A DNA stretch of 64,000 bases from Diploptera punctata (taxonomy: Eukaryota; Arthropoda; Insecta; Blattodea; Blaberidae), in contig JASPKZ010007426.1 in NCBI GenBank assembly GCA_030220185.1, positions 185,001 to 249,000 of the forward strand, given 5' to 3'. A program made the position numbers and the translations under genes. A model generated the notes under the pieces. The model was not told the origin of the DNA. It saw only the letters and a list, made by a program, of their open reading frames with translations, and searched no databases. Below are positions 1 through 11,311 of this stretch, in pieces. Each line of letters begins with the position of its first letter. Position 1 is the first letter of the stretch.

Positions 1-344
1 TGTATTGCAAGCAGTTGCCATGCCATCAAGGTGGAAAACAAATCTGTTGTTTTCCAGGAAATTTCCCAGATGTGACAAGATGTATTTATCAAATGGATAT
101 CAAGATGCTTATACGTCTCTATCAATCCCCTTGGCACCAGATTCCGTTTATAAATGATTGGCTCTTCCTTCCAGTGCGAGAATTCACTCTTGATGGATTT
201 GAAATATTTCAAACATACGGAGAATATAATTGAATGGATTGCCAGACCAACGAAATAAATAATTCAGTTATCTCTTAATCCAGTCCTTCGCGTATTGTTT
301 ATATGCGGGATTTCATTTGTTTCCATTCTTATCTTCCCTACTTC
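1..344. other. unassigned AT-rich sequence
   Basis: I recognise no gene, repeat head or tail here. A 72-codon open frame exists on the plus strand but has no family resemblance I can see. LINE-related coding similarity begins near 345. Confidence 0.4.
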
Positions 345-405
345 TAGACAGTTAAAAGAATAGATGCTGCAGAAATGAAATATTTACGATTTGTGGCAGG
401 ATATA

Positions 406-1055
406 CACCGTGTCCCATTCAAACCTCTCACATTTTAATTAATCATAACTCTCAAAGTATGCGGAATTATGAAATGAGTTTGGTATTAAAAGAAATAGAG
501 ACTCAAAGAATTTTTTCATTGTTGCAGTTAATGTATCTGTCGGATGTTGGACAATAATGACATAATTAAAATGGCGACTCCTCAGCAACGAGCACAAAGT
601 GTTTTCTGGTATGCAGAGATAAAGTCAATAATTACAATGCAAAGAAATTACCGGAGACAATATGGAGGAAATGCACCTGATAAGACCATTACGGCATAGC
701 TTGAGAAGTTTCTGGCGACTGGAAGCGTTAAAAAAGAATCAGGAGGTGCTCATACACGTGTTTCAGAAGGAAAGATTGAAGAAATTAGAGCAGGATTTCA
801 GAGAAGTCCACTGAAATCAATTCGTCAAGCTTCCCGGCAGTTCAACGGACATGTTAGACAGAACGTGGCACGAAATCGAATACAGACTTGATATTGTTCG
901 TGCTACTAATGGTGCACATATAGAGGTGTTTTAGTGTGTGGCAATGAAAGTTCTTTGAGTTTCTGTTTCGTTTAATACCAACCTCATTTCATAATTCCGC
1001 ATACTTTATTAGTTATGATTAATTAAAATGTGGGACATTTGAATGGGACACTCTG
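406..1055 (+). mobile_element. Tc1/mariner-type non-autonomous element, long TIRs
   Basis: The two ends are near-identical inverted repeats of about 85 bp (406-490 and 971-1055), starting caccgtgtcccattc on the left and cagagtgtcccattc on the reverse of the right end. TA flanks both sides (404-405, 1056-1057), the target-site duplication of the Tc1/mariner superfamily. The inside holds a broken transposase start and end. At about 650 bp it is roughly half the length of an autonomous element, so it cannot move by itself. Confidence 0.85.
571..934 (+). pseudogene. internally deleted Tc1-mariner-type transposase
   Basis: ATG at 571 opens MATPQQRAQSVFWYAEIKS, typical of the insect transposase N-terminal helix-turn-helix region that I know as DUF4817. 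The expected RVSE and SPLKSIRQASRQF motifs follow. After about 850 the reading jumps, in another frame, to TWHEIEYRLDIVRATNGAHIE, which resembles the C-terminal end of the same family, with a stop at 932-934. The DDE catalytic core is missing. One in-frame stop also lies in the N-terminal part. A dead internal-deletion derivative. Confidence 0.7.
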
Positions 1056-1467
1056 TACTTTAATGGATAAAAAACGAAGTAAAGATAATCGTAAATAACT
1101 TCAAATATTCAGTCTGACAGATGAAATAAAAGAGTATAGGAGAAAATAGTATGAACATGTCTGCAGAATTGATACTAACAGATTGCCTTGGAAAAATCTG
1201 AATTATCAACCGAGAAGAGGAAAAAGATATCGGGGACGCCCACGAAAGAGATGGACACAGCAGCTATGATACTTGTAGCCAGAACGAACCAATAAGGTTA
1301 TCCTTGTAAGAAGAAGAAGAAGAAGAAGAAAAGAATATATTCCCTCCATTTATCCTTCTAAGTACTGGAATTAATTTATGTTTCATTTGAAAATTTCAAT
1401 ACAATGCTGAAAGGTACCGAAAAATCCTGAAAATTGTGGCTAATGAACAAATGCAGGTATATTATAA

Positions 1468-1713
1468 TTAACTAACTCACTGTCATTATCGAACCTGTAG
1501 GTTCATGGCCGCGCGGGTATAAGTTCTCCATACATCCCTATCCTTAGATAATGTTTTCCAATCATCCCCTGTATAATCTACTTTCCTCAAATTATGGTTA
1601 ATATTATTTTCCCACTTCATTCTTGGCCTACTAACTGGACACTTTCCCTCTGGTTTTCCTACAGTTTCCAAGCCCCTTTTTCATTCTCCATTCGTGCTAC
1701 ATGTCCTGCATAA
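1468..1713 (-). pseudogene. LINE A 3' fragment
   Basis: Minus-strand reading gives GKPEGKCPVSRPRMKWENN, then DWKTLSKDRDVWRTYTRAAMNLQVR and a stop, the C-terminal signature of LINE A. The tail, seen as ttaactaactcact at 1464-1477, is a (GTTA)n repeat. The copy is 5'-truncated. Confidence 0.85.
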
Positions 1714-2057
1714 CATTTTAAATATCTATCCAAAACAGTTGTAAACACGTTTCCCGGTACCCAAATGTTATAAGCTTAAACAGGGAAATTATAGAGCTTA
1801 ATGGTAGCTCGGAAGACGAACCAAATATGGATCTTAATGGTAGGGTTGTTAGATTGTAAATGGGAATTAAGTTTAATGTATTTATTTTTTTCTAGTTTTT
1901 TTATTCCTATTGTAAAAGAACTGCCTATGAAACTGAGGAAAACCACGAGAAAAATCAAGCAGGGGCTTTTCTGCCTATGAAGAATGATTTTTTTTATTTT
2001 TCATATTTATAGACATGACATCTAAGGTCCATATCGCGTCAATTTATTTTATATACT

Positions 2058-2058
<1 letters not shown>
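1714..2058. other. unassigned sequence
   Basis: AT-rich, no recognisable coding or repeat signature. A 60-codon minus-strand frame is not supported by any motif. Confidence 0.35.
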
Positions 2059-2101
<43 letters not shown>

Positions 2102-2103
2102 TA
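2059..2103 (+). repeat. (AAT)n microsatellite
   Basis: Perfect trinucleotide array. It is the first of three (AAT)n blocks (also 2190-2272 and 2457-2513) separated by two LINE 3' ends. Confidence 0.95.
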
Positions 2104-2189
2104 CTATCATCATCATAGTACATTCACGATTTAGGCCATTTGTTGACCTGTTTCGGCCTCAAGAGAAACACCATCCAAAAGCCCTATAA
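2104..2189 (-). pseudogene. very short LINE 3' end (type seen at 47290-47660)
   Basis: On the minus strand, gatggtgtttctcttgagg followed by ccgaaacaggtcaacaaatg matches the end of the LINE remnant near 47586-47630 almost base for base. Its tail runs into (ATG)n and then (AAT)n. Confidence 0.75.
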
Positions 2190-2191
2190 TA

Positions 2192-2272
<81 letters not shown>
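2190..2272 (+). repeat. (AAT)n microsatellite
   Basis: About 27 perfect units, directly joined to a LINE A tail at 2273. Confidence 0.95.
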
Positions 2273-2274
<2 letters not shown>

Positions 2275-2456
2275 ACTAACTCGCTGGTACTACCAACCCG
2301 TAGGTTCATGACCGCGCGGAGATAAGCTCTCCATGCATCCTTATCCTGAGGTAATGTTTTCCAATCATTCTGTGTATAATTTACATCCCATAAATCATTC
2401 CCACCTCAATCTTGGCCTGCCTACTAGACACTTTCTCTCTAATTTTCCTACAAAAG
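2273..2456 (-). pseudogene. LINE A 3' fragment inside (AAT)n
   Basis: The minus strand encodes the diverged LINE A C-terminus (MNLRV region, then the WKTL..R region upstream). It begins at the tail (actaactcgctgg on the plus strand) and stops where (AAT)n resumes, so it is a truncated insertion in, or beside, the array. Confidence 0.8.
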
Positions 2457-2458
2457 CC

Positions 2459-2521
<63 letters not shown>

Positions 2522-2556
2522 CATCATCATCATAATAATCATAATAATAACAATAA
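2457..2556 (+). repeat. (AAT)n with (ATT)/(ATC) interruptions
   Basis: Perfect (AAT)n to about 2513, then att/atc/aat mixtures. Open frames of poly-Asn/poly-Ile across it are artefacts. Confidence 0.95.
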
Positions 2557-2944
2557 AAGCAGCTTCATTTTACTTGACATTCATGTCCTTAAGGCCTTTT
2601 CTATCACCCAACCAGATTGGATAAAATTTATAGTAATTAGTTTCATAGGCAAGTTACCAAAACACATAAATTATTACGTAGTTTGCCTACAATACAATAA
2701 TTATGTACAATATATAGGTCGATTTACTCTAAATTTAATGAAATAAAGTATAAAATACTAGAAGAATAAAAATAAAAATAAAACTATTAGTAACATAAAT
2801 AATTTTATTGAAGTGGGGAAAAATAATTATTTAACAATAAGTAGTTGTATAAGTTTGACTTAAGGATGTGAAGTATGGAACAACGCGATAGGCACTGGTA
2901 ATAAAATTTCAATCCAGCATTTGTCTTTACAGTTTAGGCTTTAC

Positions 2945-3475
2945 TAATTACACCGAACAACAAAAAATAAACTTTTTTTTTATCTCAGAAAGAAAAAATA
3001 TGTGATTCTGATATTTTTTCTCCTGAATTCAAATATATCAGCTTTTCTCCATCACGCAAGGTATCCGCATTTATAATTTCAAACACTTTCATATTTTCTA
3101 CATTCATAACTACACAATATTCGAATATTCTGACTCACCTAGAAAGTAAGAAATGATGATTTTCTGCTATATTTCGCCTGTGGAGCATCCCTCTTGATGG
3201 TCCAACAATAATCGGCCAGCATATTATTCCATTTGCCTTGATATCTCTTTTCCATAGCTGAAATCTCCTGATGAAAGTGTTACTGCGCCAAGATTTTCCG
3301 GTAAGAAATCTAAGTTTATTAAAAAATTATTTAAATCCATTATTGAAATTGAAATAAAAAAACTGTGGGTGATGGAGAAATTTGGAATACATATTTGAAA
3401 ACACGATAAAAAAACTGCATGAAGTACAACTATTGGTACTCAGGAGACAAAAATCATGTTGACCAGTGTTATTGT
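2945..3475 (-). repeat. dispersed repeat X, copy 1, with coding relic
   Basis: This block is the reverse complement of 40727-41275 with many substitutions and a few indels. On the minus strand the most conserved part reads EKRYQGKWNNMLADYCWTIKRD followed by APQAKYSRK and a stop, and the other copy preserves it as MLADYCWTIERD. The conserved peptide suggests the 3' end of a mobile-element ORF; I cannot name the class. Confidence 0.7.
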
Positions 3476-3689
3476 ACAAAATGATACGAATAATGGATAC
3501 ATTAATAAAGCAAATAAGTTAGAACTGTTAGCTTCTTCTCTTTCCACTTCTTCTTCAACGTATACAACCCTATAAGAAACTTAGCTTCCTCAATAGACCA
3601 CCACCATTCATTTCTGTTCAAGGATGTCTGTTCCCAGAGCTTTCATTGCAACTTTAACGAAATGTCAGAATACATAGTATCGCTTGTTC

Positions 3690-4185
3690 CTACAGATCTT
3701 AAAACAATTTTAATCCAAACCTTAGTGATGCCGCATTTTGACTAATGCGACGTTCTACTAACATAAGTGACGGATTGTCGGGCAAACTGCAGCGTGTCCA
3801 TAACATGTGTAGCAGATTTATATTTAATGTCCGAAAATACGATCACATTTCTCCAATATTCCACGAATTGTCATGGGTACATTTATAAGAGAGAAGGAAA
3901 TTACATTGTCTAATTCTCTTATTCTCTTATTTAAGATCCTACATACCTCGATTCCCAATTATTTATCCTCTCGTTCCAGTATCTATCCTCCAACCATAAC
4001 TTAAATACATCATCACAGCATAGTATCTTGCTTAATATACCCCAACATAGGACATCCCATCATTCTGTCATATACTATCTTCTCTTATCGCGACTGAAAT
4101 TCCCTACCACATGAAATCAGGGGCTGCCGGACGTTGACATCTTTTAAAAGATATCTAAATTTATATTTGCTCTAACATTGGCTTC
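3690..4185 (+). pseudogene. CR1/jockey-like LINE ORF2 C-terminal remnant
   Basis: Broken plus-strand frames read ILIQTLVMPHFD, LQRVHNMCSRFIFNVRKYD, HISPIFHELSWVHL, ERRKLHCLI, then SLPHEIR. These match the order of motifs in the C-terminal region of CR1/jockey-group ORF2 (N..RFI, H..P, L.WL, RR..H, W..LP..I). Several stops and frameshifts are present. The end (aaatttatatttgctctaac) is repeated at 40180-40200, where a SINE splits it. Confidence 0.65.
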
Positions 4186-4204
4186 ATCATTATCCACCGT
4201 AAGG

Positions 4205-5346
4205 GAATATAGTGGTACTGTACATCAACTATATGTAGACTTCAAAAAAACATGTGATTCAATTAAGAGGGAGAAGTTATATAGTATCCTGCTGGAGTTC
4301 GGAATTCCTAAAAAGTTAGACTTATACAAATGTGTCTAAATGGCACAAAGAGTAGGGTGCTTGTAGGCAAAGAGTTTTCGGACACTTTTGAAATCCAGAA
4401 TGGGTTGAAGCAAGGAGATGCACTATCTCCTCTACTATTTAATTTTGTACTAGAGCATGCCATTAAATCTTTAGAGAATGAGGAAGGCTTACAACTGAAT
4501 GGTATTAATAAGCTGTTAGTTTATGCTGATGATGTAGTATTGTTGGCCGATAGTGAGGAGATACTAAAGGACAATACGCACACACTATTGAGTAACACTA
4601 AGAACTTAGGACTGGAAGTAAATATCAATAAAACTAAATATATGGTCACACGTAGAAATACATTATATAATGGAAATGGGCATCTAATGACAAATGAGGG
4701 AAATTTTGAGGAAGTGGCTGAATTCAAATACCTAGGAACAATGATCACAAATAGGAATGAGATGCACAAAGAAATTAAACATAGGCTCAATTATGGAAAT
4801 GCGTACTATTGTGAATTACATGACTCTTGACATCCCAACTCCTTTCAAAAAAACGTTAAACTGAAAATATATAAAACTATTATTCTACCAGTTATATTAT
4901 ATGAGTGCGAAACATGGACTCTTACTTTAAGGGAGGAAAGGAGATTATAAGTATTTGAGAATAAAGTACTTATGAAAGTTTTTGGACCAAAGAGAGATGA
5001 ACAGACAGGTGAATGGAGAAGTCTACATAACAATGAACTACATGGTCTTTATAGGAAGCCAGATATAATAACAGTTAAGTCTCGTAGACTGCGTTGGGCA
5101 GGACATGTTGCACGTATGGAGAATGAAAGACTTGCATGGAAGCTTCTTGTAGGAAAGCCAGAGGGAAAACGTCCAGTTGGTAGACCAAGAATGTGGTGGG
5201 AGAATAACATTAACTATGATTTGAGGGAAGTAGATTATACAGGGAATGATTGGAAAACATTAGCTCAGGATAGGGTTGTATGGAGAGCTTATGTCCGCGC
5301 GGCCATGAATCTACGGGTTCGATAGTGCCAGTGAGTAAGTAAGTAA
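4205..5346 (+). pseudogene. LINE A, longest copy (reverse transcriptase to tail)
   Basis: The copy starts inside the reverse transcriptase with VDFKKTCDSIKREKLYSIL. A frameshift near 4330 precedes GKEFSDTFEIQNGLKQGDALSP, LLFNFVLEHAI and the catalytic LLVYADDVVLLAD box (about 4515-4555). Then come a KYLGTMITNRNEM segment, a second frameshift near 4825, ILPVILYECETWTLTLREE, FGPKRDEQTGEWRSLHN, RLRWAGHVARM, GKPEGKRPVGRPR and WKTLAQDRVVWRAYVRAAM. The stop at 5323-5325 is followed by gtgccagtgagtaagtaag, a (GTAA)n tail. It lacks the endonuclease end and is inactive. It is the best local reference for aligning all the other LINE A pieces. Confidence 0.9.
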
Positions 5347-5645
5347 GGTAAAGGTAAAGTGATCCCACTACAGGCCTCAAGAGGCCCTTTGGGTAGTAGG
5401 AGGTTAAGGCTCCCACTTTTTCTTGACAATCGGCACTTGATGTCAGCCGGGTTGTCAGCCCTGCGTGACGGCCGCCTTTACCCCAGAACAAGCGTCTGGT
5501 ACCCATTTCAGTTAGAGGCTGAGTCGACCCCAGGGCCATAGTGCCGCCAGAAGGTTTGGGTCAGTTTAAAAATCCTGACCACACCGGGACTCGAACCCTC
5601 GACCTTCCGGCTTGTAGCGCAGTGCCTTAACCACTACGCTACGTA
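5345..5645 (-). repeat. SINE 4, tRNA-headed
   Basis: The minus-strand 5' end reads cgtagcgtagtggttaaggc (A-box-like) and ggttcgagtcccgg (B-box-like). The body continues to a TTTACC-type tail at 5345-5358, directly after the LINE A tail. Related copies lie at 38022-38300, 62262-62508 and 44817-44882. The head resembles a tRNA but the arms are not tRNA-like throughout, so this is a SINE and not a tRNA gene. Confidence 0.85.
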
Positions 5646-5844
5646 AGGTACATATACTAATTGGGTTTCTCGAATAATTTATCATATTTGTACAATTATT
5701 ATTGTTAGTATTATTGCTATTATTATCATCCTCTAAAATGTTGTTTGTACATGACATTTACATTGCAACATTTAGTGTATTTTTAACTCTTTACAATTAG
5801 TATAATGCATTTATATTCTATACTGTTAAATATGTAATTTAATT

Positions 5845-5915
5845 CGTGCTGGTTGGGTGGAAGAGAAGACCTTATGGTTTAACTATGTCAGAATAAATAA
5901 AACATTATTATTATT
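5845..5915 (+). repeat. LINE-type 3' tail fragment
   Basis: The motif gggtggaagagaagacctta followed by tggtttaactatgtcagaataaataaaa resembles the 3' end of insect CR1/jockey-like LINEs. The same gggtggaagagaagacc motif ends a SINE at 13318 and lies, reversed, beside the (TTTA)n array at 44050-44088. Confidence 0.5.
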
Positions 5916-5919
5916 GTTA

Positions 5920-6284
5920 CTATATTCATTCTGGTGTTCTTATAGCTTTCGATTCTTATGAATATTTGATTAATATTTGTTTCTCCTTCCTCTTAGCGTC
6001 CACTCTATCCACACGATCGATTCAGTTCAATCTCCTGTTCTCAATAAATATTACATCTTCATTTTGAATCAGCTCGTATATTTCAAATTTATGTCTTATT
6101 CACCAGTTTAATTTATGTTTTTAAAATTCCAATTATTACGTTATCCATTTTCCAACAACAAATTAAAACCCAGTAAGAAAATATACAAAAAATTACTATA
6201 CATTTATTAATACAATAGACTTTTATAAATTACCATAACCTCACAAAACTGTATATGAAAAAAAAATTGAACGTGTTGGATATT
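5920..6284. other. unassigned AT-rich sequence
   Basis: Between a LINE tail and a SINE fragment; nothing recognised. Confidence 0.3.
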
Positions 6285-6600
6285 TTAGGATCGAAGAATC
6301 CAAGATGCAAGTCCTCCGGGTCGGACTTCAAGCTGAGTGTCCCGTGTTTGAATATTTTCAGGCTCGTAAAATATCCTTAAGCTTGATAAAGAGGTCTCCA
6401 AGCGAAATTTACTGACCTCAGTCATCTTAGTAATATCTTAGTTGACTACTAGATGTCTCATTGGGTCGGTATGTTGACCGCATACCATTCATGACATGTT
6501 TAGGGAAATAAGAGTAAAAATTAACTTGGTCTAGTAACTCCTAACAAAGGAGAGGTTAAGGCCCAGCATTGGGCTGTTACGTCATTGTAGATAGATAAGA
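6285..6600 (+). repeat. SINE 5 fragment, head missing
   Basis: Plus-strand segments such as caagtcctccggg, ttttcaggctcgtaaaatat and ccttaagc align with the reverse of 45465-45745. The tRNA-like head present there is absent here. It ends with aggcccagcattgggctg, a short hairpin. Confidence 0.6.
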
Positions 6601-8158
6601 GAGTAGCTAACGTTTAGATATAACACTACATATTAACGAAAAGTAACAATAGTTTTTTTTTCATACAAAATTTAAAAAAAGTCGACTTACATTACGGTAC
6701 ATGTCTTATCTTTTATTTAGTAGCTTATATTTCTACTAAATCGCAAACCACATGTTGAGTATTAATTTAGAATACAAATGAAACTAAAACTATAGTATTA
6801 CCCTGCAATGGAGCATGTGAATAAAAAATCGAATTATCTTTCTTACATTTAGTATTTACCTTTCAAGTAATTTACATCGAGTCTTCTGAGTCCTTGATTA
6901 TACGTCTCCTTATTTTGTTTTCAAGTAAGCATTATTACATATATTTAACATCGCTCTTTAAGTTTTCATGTCATTAGCGCGGTTTCTTTTACGTGCCGTA
7001 ATTCCACGATACATGACCCACAGCTTTGTCATCTTTCCACTGAAGATTTTTTACGTGTTTAGAAATCCATCTGCCCCAGTCAAGTTTGAACTCGTGAAAT
7101 TTGAATACAAAGACGATCATAGAGTTAAACTTTATAATCTGTGACGTGACTTATTAAATTCCTTCGTAAACTCCTGTTAAATTTTATTCTTATGGTTTCA
7201 TTTTTCAAATTATTTCCAACCATTTACATTGATTTTAACATTTTTAAACGATTATTTCAATATATATTTCTGTTATATTTAACTGCATACGTAGTATGAA
7301 GACGTGGCAGCCATATTGATTTTAACTAATAATCTATGCAACAACAAAGGTGTGATCCAGTACAGCCAACATAGAGTATGTACTAATTAACTGTACACAT
7401 ATACATAAGAATTTCAGAACTTACTATATATTTTTGGGCGTTGCATTATTTCAGGTTAGTGTGCTTAAATTGTGTTAGGTTAGCTTTCAGGTAGTCTTTC
7501 ACATGTTAGAATACTTAAATTGCGTTAGGTTAGCTTTTAAGTTCGTTAAATATCGTGTATATATTGGCTGCATCCCGTGATTCCATAGTGTAAACCGCTT
7601 CGCGTTTGTTGGCGCATGCGCATGGTGTATGATTGGAGCTAGAAATATTTTTCGCGTCACATGTTGTAAAGTATTTCCCGATCATAGTAAACCTGTTGCT
7701 GGCTAATTTTGCGTCCGGAGTTCGGGAAGGAGAGAGCTGTGTAATGGAGAGGAAAATCATTCAGCGCCTACGCACAAACATTTCTGCAGCAGGTATTTGT
7801 TTTAGCAAAATATTATGTTTTCCACATAATGCGTGGTGAAATAAGTGATAAGAGATTGAATATTTTAATCACACTATCTGAATTATTTAAACAGAATAGT
7901 TTATATTTTTATCAGATTATGATCACTTTAAATTTTGTGGTCAATATTATAGCAGTAAGTAGAGTTGCTCGCCTCATATCTCGTAGCGTAGTCTAGTGCA
8001 GAGTTATTAATATGCCCACACTGTAAGCAGAAGTCCATCAGGACCAACAACTAAATTTTGTATTTCAGTATTTGTTGTACAAGTAACTGTATCTATGTTT
8101 GATAAGAAATGATCATAGCTTAAAAAGTCTATGCATGGAAATTAAACGAATTTCGTTT

Positions 8159-8160
<2 letters not shown>
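6601..8160. other. unassigned AT-rich stretch
   Basis: No recognised element. One local detail: a motif (gcttaaattg..ttaggttagc) occurs twice about 49 bp apart at 7460-7540. Small open frames here, such as 7633-7839, have no motif support. Confidence 0.35.

Positions 8161-8228
<68 letters not shown>
8161..8228 (+). repeat. (AAT)n microsatellite
   Basis: About 22 perfect units, immediately upstream of the 15-bp minisatellite. Confidence 0.95.
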
Positions 8229-8231
<3 letters not shown>

Positions 8232-8235
8232 CAAT

Positions 8236-8935
8236 AGTAACGATGATTATAGTAACGATGATTATAGTAACGATGATTATAGTAACGATGATTATAGTAA
8301 CGATGATTATAGTAACGATGATTATAGTAACGATGATTATAGTAACGATGATTATAGTAACGATGATTATAGTAACGATGATTATAGTAACGATGATTAT
8401 AGTAACGATGATTATAGTAACGATGATTATAGTAACGATGATTATAGTAACGATGATTATAGTAACGATGATTATAGTAACGATGATTATAGTAACGATG
8501 ATTATAGTAACGATGATTATATAGTAACGATGATTATAGTAACGATGATTATAGTAACGATGATTATAGTAACGATGATTATAGTAACGATGATTATAGT
8601 AACGATGATTATAGTAACGATGATTATAGCAACGATAATTATAGCAACGATAATTATAGCAACGATAATTATAGCAACGATAATTATAGCAACGATAATT
8701 ATAGCAACGATAATTATAGCAACGATAATTATAGCAACGATAATTATAGCAACGATAATTATAGCAACGATAATTATAGCAACGATAATTATAGCAACGA
8801 TAATTATAGCAACGATAATTATAGCAACGATAATTATAGCAACGATAATTATAGCAACGATAATTATAGCAACGATAATTATAGCAACGATAATTATAGC
8901 AACGATAATTATAGCAACGATAATTATAGCAACGA
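8236..8935 (+). repeat. 15-bp minisatellite, left array
   Basis: Nineteen units of agtaacgatgattat (8236-8520), a 2-bp slip (8521-8522), seven more such units (8523-8627), then twenty units of agcaacgataattat (8628-8927) and a partial unit (8928-8935). The two types differ at two positions and do not interdigitate, so expansion was block-wise. Units are five trinucleotides long and adjoin (AAT)n, so they probably arose from a degenerate trinucleotide tract. Long open frames in both directions follow from the period being a multiple of three. Confidence 0.95.
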
Positions 8936-11311
8936 GACTTAAATGCCAGAGTAGGCAATGTCCCTATACCTAATGTAATAGGAAATAATGGAGAAATAAC
9001 AATAAATGATAATGGACAGGATTTGAGACAGTTTTCAGCCTATAATCAATTAAAAATAATGAATACCTATTTCCGAAAAAAGGACATACATAAATATACA
9101 AGAAGTGGATATAACTCAAGATCAATAATTGACTATTTAATCGTAAACAACAAGCTAGGAGCCTTGGTAAAAGATGTGAGAGTACATAGAGGCAGCGATA
9201 TATACTCTGATCACTATCTCGTGATAAGCAAAATAAACATAATAGCTAAATGGCGGAAAAATAACATAAAGAACAAAAGAAACCAAGAAGAAGTATATAA
9301 AATATATTTATTACAAGATCAAAGTATTAGACAACATTATGAAAGCAGAATGAATAAATATATATCAGAGATAGCGACGTCAGAAGATATAAATATTGAA
9401 TGGGAAAATATATCAAATGTAATACATAAAACAGCAAATGAGATATTAGGAAAGAAAAATAGAATAAGGAATAGGAAGGGCTTGAGAACTTGGAATGCGA
9501 ATATACAAAATGCAGTGAATGAAAAACAAAAAGCATATCATACATACTTACGACTGAAAACAGAAGAATCTTATGAAGAATATAAAATGAAAAGGAGAAT
9601 TGCTATAAAAGCATTATAAGAAAATCCCATCAGGAGTCATGGGATAAATTTATAAGCTCAGTAGAACATGATATGTATGGAAGACAAGAAATAGGTTATA
9701 AATTAGTGAAACATCTAAATCAGACTGAGAAAGATTCTGCCAGATTGAATATAATCCCAGAACAAGAATGGATCCAGCATTATGAAAACTTTGGAAAAAG
9801 GAGGAAATTGAAGGAAAAGAGAACAATGAGGAAGAAATAAAAGTGGAAAATATTGATGTAATAGACATAAATGAATTAGAAATGGCTTTGAAAACCACTA
9901 AGAATAGGAAAGCAACAGGATTAGATAATATAAATATGGAATTAATCAAATATAGTGGAATATTGTGTAAACTACGAATACTTCATCTAATTAATATATG
10001 TTGGCAGACCTATGGGATTCCAACCACTTGGAAAACAGCAATTGTCAAGAATATATTCAAAAGAGGAGACCGGAGAAATTGCGAGAATTACAGAGGGATT
10101 AGCTTAATGAATACTGGCTACAAAATATATACGAAAATAATAAATAATAGATTGAGAAACATAACAGAAGTAATAATAAGTGAAAATCAAAGTGGATTCA
10201 GAAAGGGAAGGTCATGTATAGACAATGTCTTTACACTGAAACAACTCATAGAAAAGAGAAGAGAACATAACTTAGAAACTCACATAGGATTTATAGATTT
10301 GGATAAGGCCTTCGATCGAGTAAACAGACAAAAATTATGGGAAATATTACGAATGAAAGGATACCCGCTGTGCCTTGTTGAAACAATAAAGACATTATAT
10401 GAAGACACAAATATAATTATAGATACCGGATTCAAAAGAACAGATGCAATCAAAACAAATACTGGATTACGACAAGGATGTAGTTTATCACCCACTTTGT
10501 TTAATATATATATAGACGATATTTTTAATAAATGGAAAGTTTAGTAAATCCAGGAATAAGAATGGATAATAAAATTTGCATAAATAATCTTTATTTGCTG
10601 ACGATGTAATCATAATACAGAAAAATGAAGACGACTTACAGAAATCAATGCATGCATTAAATGAAATATGTAAATTATACGATCTAAAAATTCTGTAAGG
10701 AAAACGAAGACCATGGCTTTTAGAGGAAGAGATCCAGTGAGAACCAAAATTATTTTAGAAAATCAAAGTATAGAACAGGTGTCTAGTTTCAAATATTTGG
10801 GCTGTGATGTTGGCTACAATGTGGAAAGAGATATTGACTCCAAAATAAATAAATTTCAGACGGTGTGTGGAACAATACAGAGAACATTCAAAAATAAAAT
10901 TAGAAAAGAAACCAAGATAAAAATGTATAATGTTATGGCGGTTCCCACAATATTGTATGGATGTGAAACTTGGCTCCAGTGAAAAGACAGAAGGATAGAA
11001 TACAGACGGCAGAGATGCGGTTCCTAAGACAAGTAAAAGGATGTACAAGACTTGATAGAATAAGAAATGAGGATATAAGAGAAGAATTGAAAGTACAGCC
11101 TTTATTGGATAAAGTCACGAATTACAGACAGAAATGGATTGATCACATGGATGGAATGAGCAAGGAGAGATATCCATTGTTAGCCAGAAATTATCAAGCA
11201 AGAGGAAGGCGTGATGTTGGAAGACCTAGAAGACGTTGGGCTGATGCAATATGAAGTCGGAACGGGCAATTGCCTAATCCTTGGAGTGATGATGATGATG
11301 ATGATGATGAT
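8936..11311 (+). pseudogene. LINE B, 5'-truncated, endonuclease plus reverse transcriptase
   Basis: The left junction falls in the endonuclease domain at GDLNARVG (8936). SIIDYLIVNNK and DIYSDHYLV complete the endonuclease end. After a frameshift near 9619 comes the reverse transcriptase: NRKATGLDNINMELIKY, NYRGISLMNTGYKIY, SENQSGFRKGRSCIDNVF, FIDLDKAFDRVNRQKLW, GLRQGCSLSPTLFN and, in another frame, FADDVIIIQ (about 10598). The C-terminus reads VSSFKYLGCDVG, TILYGCETWL, QKWIDHMDGMSKERYP and DVGRPRRRWADAI, with a (GAT)n tail at about 11287-11311. At least four breaks make it inactive. Resembles RTE-type elements with an endonuclease and no LTR; clade not assigned. Confidence 0.9.

Larger units (their letters stand above)
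345..1330 (+). pseudogene. LINE C-terminal remnant split by a DNA transposon
   Basis: Bases 345-405 read RIDAAEMKYLRFVAGYT, a pattern found in the C-terminal part of several LINE ORF2 copies in this window (compare about 47360, SAEMRYLRRTAGYT). The reading resumes at 1058 and runs to a GRPRKRW motif near 1245 and a (GAA)n tail at about 1308-1331. Removing 406-1057 joins GYT to LMDKKR in frame, so the LINE was continuous before the insertion. The later part has stops and is dead. Clade not assigned. Confidence 0.75.

Noticed and set aside
15..233. 72-codon plus-strand frame
   Set aside because: No motif, composition like surroundings; length expected by chance.
7455..7540. Interstitial telomere repeat (TTAGG)n
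   Set aside because: Only single ttaggttag occurrences inside a 49-bp spaced motif; no array.
8099..8973. Open frames of 281 and about 145 codons (YNYRC, IVTMI repeats)
   Set aside because: They follow from a 15-bp period, a multiple of three, without stops. No start context, family or non-repeat domain.
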